Of a stretch of DNA of 6,521 nucleotides, positions 1-3,771 are shown in pieces. Numbering within the stretch: position 1 is the stretch's first letter; every line of letters begins with the position of its first letter. The notes under the pieces were generated by a model, which made no database searches, had not been told where the DNA came from, and saw only the letters and a list, made by a program, of their open reading frames with translations. This stretch comes from an uncultured Thermoanaerobacteraceae bacterium. GTDB taxonomy: Bacteria > Bacillota > DSM-12270 > Thermacetogeniales > Thermacetogeniaceae. Position numbers and translations under genes: made by a program. The stretch lies in assembly GCA_937914965.1 (NCBI GenBank), contig CALGIY010000030.1, positions 1-6,521 of the forward strand, given 5' to 3'.

Positions 1-54
1 TTATCATTTCCATTTAACGGTACCAGGTTTGCTTTATTGCTTTAAACTATTTTT

Positions 55-71
55 TTTGTCGCGGCGACAAA
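55..71. repeat. Short perfect palindromic hairpin
   Basis: TTTGTCGC (55-62) and GCGACAAA (64-71) are perfect reverse complements around a single G, so a 7-bp stem with a 3-nt loop can form. A run of T lies on its left (about 50-57) and AAAGAGAAA on its right, so neither strand has a T-run immediately after the stem. It therefore does not qualify as a rho-independent terminator. It may be a regulatory palindrome or a remnant from the gene to the left of the window. No function is assigned. Nothing else in bases 1-160 could be supported as a gene. Confidence 0.4.
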
Positions 72-165
72 GAGAAATGTTACCAAGCACTGTAAACACA
101 GCCCAAAGTGCCATAAGAATCGTCGTTCTATTGTCCTAACGCTCTCTTCGGTAAAAAGCATTAAA

Positions 166-195
166 TTGACAGCATTTAGGGCTGTGTGCTATACT
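166..195 (+). promoter_or_regulatory. Sigma-A promoter of the tRNA cluster
   Basis: A perfect -35 box TTGACA (166-171) is followed after 18 bp by TATACT (190-195), which is preceded by TG at -15/-14 (TGC-TATACT, extended -10). Transcription should begin near base 202, giving a short leader before the first tRNA at 225. This is a strong housekeeping-type promoter, as expected for stable RNA genes. Confidence 0.85.
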
Positions 196-224
196 AAAAA
201 TCGGCCTTTGGGTTGTTTTAGTGT

Positions 225-314
225 GGAGGGGTGTCCGAGTGGTTGAAGGAGGCGGTCTTGAAAACCGTTGAGCCTTTGCGGGTTCCGTGGGTTCGAATCC
301 CACCCCCTCCGCCA
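225..314 (+). tRNA. tRNA-Ser (anticodon UGA)
   Basis: The acceptor stem GGAGGGG (225-231) pairs with CCCCTCC (304-310), followed by discriminator G311 and an encoded CCA (312-314). The anticodon stem is 252-256 with 264-268, and the loop CTTGAAA carries TGA at 259-261. The long variable arm (about 269-286) is the class II hallmark of serine tRNA. The T-loop is the usual GTTCGAATC. It reads UCA and, by wobble, other UCN codons. It lies directly behind the promoter at 166-195. Confidence 0.97.
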
Positions 315-316
315 TA

Positions 317-345
317 TTGACGAAAGTACCGCAATCAGCTATAAT
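317..345 (+). promoter_or_regulatory. Internal sigma-A promoter before tRNA-Arg
   Basis: TTGACG (317-322), a 17-bp spacer, and a perfect TATAAT (340-345) lie between the first Ser and first Arg tRNA genes. The predicted start is near 352, 10 nt before the tRNA. It would allow the last three tRNAs to be transcribed independently of the first promoter. The -35 begins only 3 bases after the CCA of the preceding tRNA. Confidence 0.8.
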
Positions 346-361
346 TAAATCGTTTCTATAT

Positions 362-438
362 GCGCCCGTGGCTCAATTGGATAGAGCGACAGACTACGGA
401 TCTGTAGGTTGGGGGTTCGAATCTCTCCGGGCGCACCA
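362..438 (+). tRNA. tRNA-Arg (anticodon ACG)
   Basis: The acceptor stem GCGCCCG (362-368) pairs with CGGGCGC (428-434), with discriminator A435 and encoded CCA (436-438). The anticodon stem ACAGA/TCTGT (389-393 with 401-405) encloses loop CTACGGA with ACG at 396-398. The short variable loop and T-arm GTTCGAATC are standard. Family knowledge says A34 is deaminated to inosine by TadA, so that CGU, CGC and CGA are read. Confidence 0.97.
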
Positions 439-456
439 GTTTTTATAAATAAGTGT

Positions 457-551
457 GGAGAGATGGCCGAGTTGGCTGAAGGCGATCGCCTGCTAAGCGA
501 TTAAGCGGGGAATAACCTGTTTCGTGGGTTCGAATCCCACTCTCTCCGCCA
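457..551 (+). tRNA. tRNA-Ser (anticodon GCU)
   Basis: The acceptor stem GGAGAGA (457-463) pairs with TCTCTCC (541-547), then discriminator G548 and encoded CCA (549-551). The anticodon stem ATCGC/GCGAT (485-489 with 497-501) encloses loop CTGCTAA with GCT at 492-494. The long variable arm makes it a 95-nt class II tRNA. It reads the AGC and AGU serine codons. It shares the AGTGTGGAG start context with the first Ser tRNA. Seven T bases follow its CCA directly. Confidence 0.97.
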
Positions 552-560
552 TTTTTTTAT

Positions 561-637
561 GCGCCCGTAGCTCAGGCGGATAGAGCAGCGGTTTCCTAAA
601 CCGCGTGCCGGGGGTTCGAGTCCCTCCGGGCGTACCA
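561..637 (+). tRNA. tRNA-Arg (anticodon CCU)
   Basis: The acceptor stem GCGCCCG (561-567) pairs with CGGGCGT (627-633), with one terminal G-U pair, then discriminator A634 and encoded CCA (635-637). The anticodon stem GCGGT/ACCGC (588-592 with 600-604) encloses loop TTCCTAA with CCT at 595-597. It reads AGG arginine codons. Only 9 nt separate it from the preceding Ser tRNA, so the two are surely cotranscribed. Its acceptor and T-arm are very close to those of the Arg(ACG) gene upstream. Confidence 0.97.
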
Positions 638-648
638 CTAGTTTACCG

Positions 649-674
649 ACCCGCAGGTCTTGCGGGTTTTTTTT
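649..674 (+). terminator. Rho-independent terminator of the tRNA operon
   Basis: ACCCGCA (649-655) and TGCGGGT (661-667) form a perfect 7-bp GC-rich stem with a 5-nt loop, followed by an unbroken run of T through 674. It begins 12 nt after the CCA of the last tRNA. It is a textbook intrinsic terminator and separates the tRNA operon from what follows. Confidence 0.92.
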
Positions 675-695
675 ATTTGCTGTTCCCCCTTCGTC

Positions 696-785
696 CTATC
701 CTGACAGGAAAAACCTAGAAAAAGGACTTCCCCACTATCACCGTGATGCCTGTGTCCTGCAATACGGCAGTGATCAGCAGGATAG
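696..785. repeat. Nested inverted repeat (90 bp) in the intergenic region
   Basis: CTATCCTG (696-703) and CAGGATAG (778-785) are perfect 8-bp reverse complements. Between them lie AGGAC (723-727) with GTCCT (754-758), and ATCAC with GTGAT (736-746) around one C. All three pairs nest, which would fold into an interrupted cruciform or a long RNA hairpin. An open frame on the minus strand crosses this region, but it also crosses the terminator and shows no family features, so no gene is called. It could be a decayed palindromic repeat element; identity unknown. Confidence 0.45.
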
Positions 786-787
786 AT

Positions 788-820
788 CACGAGAACCGTC
801 CCCGCGATCTTTCTCTCGTG
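788..820. repeat. REP-like palindrome with GGGGACGGTTCTC core
   Basis: CACGAGA (788-794) and TCTCGTG (814-820) are perfect inverted repeats 19 nt apart. Read on the minus strand, the interior contains GCGGGGACGGTTCTCGTG. I recall similar GGGGACGGTTCTC motifs as dispersed intergenic repeats in clostridial genomes, sometimes next to Y1 (REP-associated) transposases; that link is from memory and not shown here. It lies only 2 nt after the nested repeat at 696-785, so the two may be one element. No transposase is visible in the window. Confidence 0.4.
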
Positions 821-834
821 GCGGAGCCTTCTTC

Positions 835-863
835 TTGACAAAACCACTAATTACTGGTAGTAT
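835..863 (+). promoter_or_regulatory. Strong sigma-A promoter for the glycosyltransferase operon
   Basis: A perfect TTGACA (835-840), an exact 17-bp spacer, and TAGTAT (858-863) make a near-consensus promoter. The expected start is near 870. The next large gene begins at 1140, so the transcript would carry a leader of about 270 nt. No comparably good promoter is seen closer to 1140; the best alternative, TTGTCT at 1091 with TTAATT at 1114, is poor. Confidence 0.75.
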
Positions 864-873
864 AGAACTAATC

Positions 874-895
874 TTCGCATGGAGCGAAAGTTTTT
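874..895 (+). other. Small hairpin with T-run at the start of the leader
   Basis: TTCGC (874-878) and GCGAA (884-888) form a 5-bp stem with a 5-nt loop, followed by AG and five T bases (891-895). It sits at the predicted 5' end of the transcript. The stem is short for a terminator, so a 5'-end stabilising hairpin or a weak pause site is equally possible. Confidence 0.25.
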
Positions 896-896
896 C

Positions 897-930
897 TACA
901 GGAGGAGAGCGATAATGGTTCTTTCCTGTA
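897..930 (+). promoter_or_regulatory. Hairpin that could sequester a Shine-Dalgarno site
   Basis: TACAGGA (897-903) pairs perfectly with TCCTGTA (924-930), and two G-U pairs can extend it inward (904/923 and 905/922). The left arm contains the AGGAGG site (900-905) of the mini-ORF at 915, and its ATG lies in the loop. If folded in RNA, the ribosome binding site would be closed. This is a structure seen in sequence only; any regulatory effect is inferred. Confidence 0.4.
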
Positions 931-944
931 ATTGCACTGGATAA
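915..944 (+). CDS. Candidate 9-residue leader peptide MVLSCNCTG
   Basis: ATG at 915 opens nine codons ending in TAA at 942-944. A perfect AGGAGG (900-905) lies 9 nt upstream, a better ribosome site than those of the large genes that follow. The peptide contains two cysteines in a CNC motif. It lies just behind the strong promoter at 835-863 and about 195 nt before the glycosyltransferase. It could be an attenuator-type leader peptide or simply a chance ORF. The strength of the ribosome site and the overlapping hairpin favour a real translated element, but no family is recognised. Confidence 0.35.
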   Translation: MVLSCNCTG

Positions 945-1139
945 AGGTACTGACTACGCTATTCTTCTTTCCTCAATGCCTATCGCTACGGCATCAATAG
1001 GGGTTACTACCTTAGATATACAGTAATGGCTAGGTATCTAAAAGGAGTGGCTCCGGTACTATCCCATCGTTTTTCAATCTAACGGGGTATTTGTCTTTCT
1101 TTTGTGTTATTTATTAATTGTTTCAAAAGGAGTGATTAA

Positions 1140-2354
1140 ATGAATTTTGTTAATTTGGGTACTTATCCACCCAGACAGTGTGGTATAGCTTCATTTTCCA
1201 GAGATCTAAGGGATAGTCTGGTGAACGCCGGACATAATGTCTTGATTGCAGCGATTTCAGACACAGAACCCTACACATACCCTGCTGAGGTTTACTGTGA
1301 AATAGAACAGGAGACCAGGGAAGATTATTTAAGGACTGCGCGGAAGATTAACAACAATCCGCAGATCCACATGGTGATCATCCAGCACGAGTACGGGGTC
1401 TTCGGTGGGGACGATGGGGAGTATGTGATCGATTTTGTCAACCACCTGGAAAAACCGTTTATGATGGTGACACATACGGTTTTGCCTCACCCGACGGCAG
1501 GTCAGAAGGTGATTTTGCAGTTCCTGGCGAGGAAAGCCGCAGTTGTGATTAGTATGACGAGGCGCTCTGCTTGTCTGCTGGAAAAGGTTTATGACGTTCA
1601 TTACGAAAAGATCACAGTGATCCCGCATGGGGTCCCGCTTTTTGAGCGCAAAGATAGGGAAGGTTTGAAGATGTTTTACGGCTATACCGGCAGGCAGGTG
1701 GTTACCACATTTGGGTTGATTGGGCCAAGTAAAGGGCTGGAGATCGGCATTACAGCAGTAAAGAAGCTGGTTGAGAAGCACCCGGATCTTCTTTATATCA
1801 TCGCTGGGAGGACCCATCCGGTTCTGTTGAGAAAGGAGGGGGAAAGCTACCGGGAGAAGCTCCTTAAAATGTGCTCTGATCTGGGGTTGGATAACCATGT
1901 CCAGTTTGTCAACCGCTTTTTGGAGGTAGAGGAACTAGGGGATTATCTCTACCTGACCGATGTCTACCTCAGCCCCTATCCTAATAGGGACCAGGCGGTA
2001 AGTGGTACTCTAGCCTATGCGGTGGGCTGTGGGAAGGCCATTGTTTCTACACCTTACGAGTATGCCCTGGATATTCTGAAAAAACAAAGGTGTGGGCTTG
2101 TTGCCCCAGAGGCAACTTCGGGTGCACTGGCCAAGCTTCTCGATGAGGTGCTCTCCCAGCCTGCCTTGAAAAAGGTCTTGGAAAGACGGGCCACACCGAT
2201 AGGCGATTCCATTAAGTGGCCTGGTGTCGCTGATCGTTATGTGGACCTCGCCAGAGCTGTGCGCAGGACCCGGACACCTGCCCGGCTTAAGCGGCAAGCT
2301 TTAAGCAGCAGTATGGCGGCGGTTGCAGCTAAAGAAAAAGGTACTTGGGGGTAG
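1140..2354 (+). CDS. GT4-like glycosyltransferase (GT-B fold)
   Basis: This 404-residue cytoplasmic protein very probably transfers a sugar from a nucleotide donor to a glycan or small acceptor. The N-terminal Rossmann half opens with GTYPPRQCGIASFSRDL (residues 7-23), a signature of one GT4 subgroup, and has QHEYGVFGG (82-90) and VTHT (about 110-113). The C-terminal half starts after IPHGVP (161-166), with GLIGPSKGLE (192-201) forming the usual donor-domain entry, and has SPYPNRDQAVSGTLAYAVGCGKA (278-300). In that last segment the usual E-x7-E glutamate pair is not evident. The tail from about residue 370 is basic and probably disordered. There is no signal peptide or membrane segment. The ATG is chosen because AAGGAG (1127-1132) lies 7 nt upstream. 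It is first in an operon with the barrel-cupin gene 7 bp downstream. Mannose as donor is suggested only by the neighbours. Confidence 0.9.
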   Translation: MNFVNLGTYPPRQCGIASFSRDLRDSLVNAGHNVLIAAISDTEPYTYPAEVYCEIEQETREDYLRTARKINNNPQIHMVIIQHEYGVFGGDDGEYVIDFVNHLEKPFMMVTHTVLPHPTAGQKVILQFLARKAAVVISMTRRSACLLEKVYDVHYEKITVIPHGVPLFERKDREGLKMFYGYTGRQVVTTFGLIGPSKGLEIGITAVKKLVEKHPDLLYIIAGRTHPVLLRKEGESYREKLLKMCSDLGLDNHVQFVNRFLEVEELGDYLYLTDVYLSPYPNRDQAVSGTLAYAVGCGKAIVSTPYEYALDILKKQRCGLVAPEATSGALAKLLDEVLSQPALKKVLERRATPIGDSIKWPGVADRYVDLARAVRRTRTPARLKRQALSSSMAAVAAKEKGTWG

Positions 2355-2361
2355 GAAAAAA

Positions 2362-3771
2362 ATGGATTACCGTTACCTGGAGAAGATGACAGATTTAGAA
2401 GGGATTCTTCAGTTCTCGATCCTGGATCAACCTAATCCGGAGAGTGGGCATACTGTTGATGATAATGCCAGAGCGCTGCTTGTTGCACTGAATACGGAGG
2501 GAGAAACAAGAAAGAATTTGGCCGGGCTTTATGCCCGGTTCCTCCGGGAGACACAGCGGACGGACGGGGTATGGCGCAATCTTAAGGTACAGGGTGACTA
2601 TCTTCCGGGCCATGATTTTGGTGACGGCCAGGGTAGGGCCTTCCTTGTTTGCAGTATAGCTGCCTCCTGTGACCTTGAAGAGGTGAGCGGGTTGGCTCGA
2701 GAGATGCTGGAGGCTTCTTTACCAACTATCCCGCAGTTGGTTTCCCCGCGCTCCCGAGCCTATGCTCTCCTGGGACTGATCCACTGTACCACCCTTTTTG
2801 ACAAAGAGGGTGGTTTTATGGCCAGGACAGCCCGGGAATTTGCAGATGACCTCATTTTGATTTACAAACGCTGTAAGGGCCGGGGATGGTACTGGTTTGA
2901 AGATCAGATCACCTACTGCAATGGTATCTTTCCTCAAGCCCTGTTTGCCTATTATTCATTCTCAGGGGACAGCAGGGCACGGATCACTGCCAGTGATTCA
3001 CTGGATTTTCTGAATGACCATCTCTTTGATGAGGGATACTTGAATGTTGTCGGGAACAGGGGTTGGTGGCAGAGGGGAGAGGAGATTCCCCGCTATGACC
3101 AGCAGCCTGTTGATGCTTGTTCCATGATTTTGTCCAATAGGGAGGCCTATCTGGCTACAGGGGAAAGGGATTACCTTAATATCGCTCGGTTGGCCAGGGA
3201 GTGGTTTACAGGCAAGAACATCAACAAAGTTTCTCTCTACAACCAGGAAACTGGGGGCTGTTATGATGCTTTGGTACCCGAGGGGGTCAACCACAACCAG
3301 GGGGCTGAAGCCATTCTGTCAATGCTTTACAGCTGTCAGGTGATCAAGGATCTGGAGAGGGAGAGTACCACAGGCAGGATTATCATTCCTGAGCAGGTAG
3401 TGGTTACCCAGGAAAAGGAACCGAAACAGGAGCAGTTTGCCAAGACACCATGGGGTTGCTGGGAAGTTCTGCTCGATGCCCCAGACCACAAGGTCAAGAG
3501 GATCACTGTCGATCCAGGCAAGCGTCTGAGCTACCAGAAGCACTTCAAAAGACAGGAGCACTGGTATGTGGTCTCAGGTCAGGCACTGGTGACCCTTGAG
3601 GGGAAGGAATTGGCCCTTTCTTTAGGGGAGTCGGTGGACATCCCCCGAGAGGCGGCGCACCGTGTGGCCAACCCCGGGGATTCTCCTCTGGTATTCATTG
3701 AAACCCAGACTGGCAGTTATTTTGGTGAAGATGATATTGTACGCCTGGAGGATGACTACGGCCGTTCCTAA
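2362..3771 (+). CDS. (alpha/alpha)6-barrel-like protein fused to a phosphomannose isomerase-type cupin
   Basis: This is a 469-residue two-part protein. Residues about 1-335 are rich in helices and aromatic residues and carry SGHTVDDNARAL (28-39), WYWFEDQITYCNG, YDQQPVDAC and NHNQGAEAILS. This pattern is consistent with an (alpha/alpha)6-barrel sugar-active domain; I recall similar regions as partners or C-terminal extensions of GT4 enzymes. Residues about 355-469 match the C-terminal cupin of type II phosphomannose isomerase/ManC: PWGCWEV, VKRITVDPGKRLS, EHWYVVSG, and the ending YFGEDDIVRLEDDYGR. Putative metal ligands Q392, H394, E399 and H433 are all present. The usual HHHR stretch reads HFKR here. 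The start is ATG 2362, with GGGGGTAGG 6 nt upstream; a TTG at 2323 lies in frame but inside the preceding gene and lacks a good site. It is likely translated after the GT4 gene. Isomerase activity is plausible but not assured, and the barrel's substrate is unknown. Confidence 0.85.
   Translation: MDYRYLEKMTDLEGILQFSILDQPNPESGHTVDDNARALLVALNTEGETRKNLAGLYARFLRETQRTDGVWRNLKVQGDYLPGHDFGDGQGRAFLVCSIAASCDLEEVSGLAREMLEASLPTIPQLVSPRSRAYALLGLIHCTTLFDKEGGFMARTAREFADDLILIYKRCKGRGWYWFEDQITYCNGIFPQALFAYYSFSGDSRARITASDSLDFLNDHLFDEGYLNVVGNRGWWQRGEEIPRYDQQPVDACSMILSNREAYLATGERDYLNIARLAREWFTGKNINKVSLYNQETGGCYDALVPEGVNHNQGAEAILSMLYSCQVIKDLERESTTGRIIIPEQVVVTQEKEPKQEQFAKTPWGCWEVLLDAPDHKVKRITVDPGKRLSYQKHFKRQEHWYVVSGQALVTLEGKELALSLGESVDIPREAAHRVANPGDSPLVFIETQTGSYFGEDDIVRLEDDYGRS

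Larger units (their letters stand above)
870..1139 (+). promoter_or_regulatory. Long 5' leader of the glycosyltransferase operon, unclassified
   Basis: This stretch between the predicted start of transcription and the first large gene holds several small inverted repeats: TTCGC/GCGAA (874-888), TACAGGA/TCCTGTA (897-930), ATGCC/GGCAT (976-994), and TTAGATA/TATCTAA (1012-1041). It also holds a 9-codon ORF with an excellent ribosome binding site and two weaker chained ORFs. I do not see a T-box AGGGTGGNACCGCG element, or motifs of the common riboswitches I know. A regulatory leader is plausible from its length and structure, but the type is not recognised. Confidence 0.4.

Noticed and set aside
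50..71. Hairpin at 55-71 as a terminator
   Set aside because: The T-run precedes the stem on the plus strand, and on neither strand does a T-run immediately follow it.
561..674. Phage or island attachment site at the 3' end of the last tRNA
   Set aside because: No second copy of the tRNA 3' sequence and no integrase gene are seen in the window.
638..847. 69-residue minus-strand ORF downstream of the tRNAs
   Set aside because: It runs through the tRNA terminator and both palindromic repeats, has no recognisable family features, and no ribosome site was identified for it.
870..1139. T-box or known riboswitch in the leader
   Set aside because: No AGGGTGGNACCGCG element or other familiar aptamer core was found; the nearby tRNA genes are a separate terminated operon.
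1329..1898. 189-residue minus-strand ORF opposite the glycosyltransferase
   Set aside because: It is fully antisense to a well-supported GT4 gene and its protein looks like a frame shadow, with no family motifs.
2323..2361. Upstream TTG start for the barrel-cupin gene
   Set aside because: It lies within the end of the glycosyltransferase gene, lacks a good ribosome site, and adds a non-conserved-looking lysine-rich stretch; ATG 2362 has a well-placed GGGGGTAGG.
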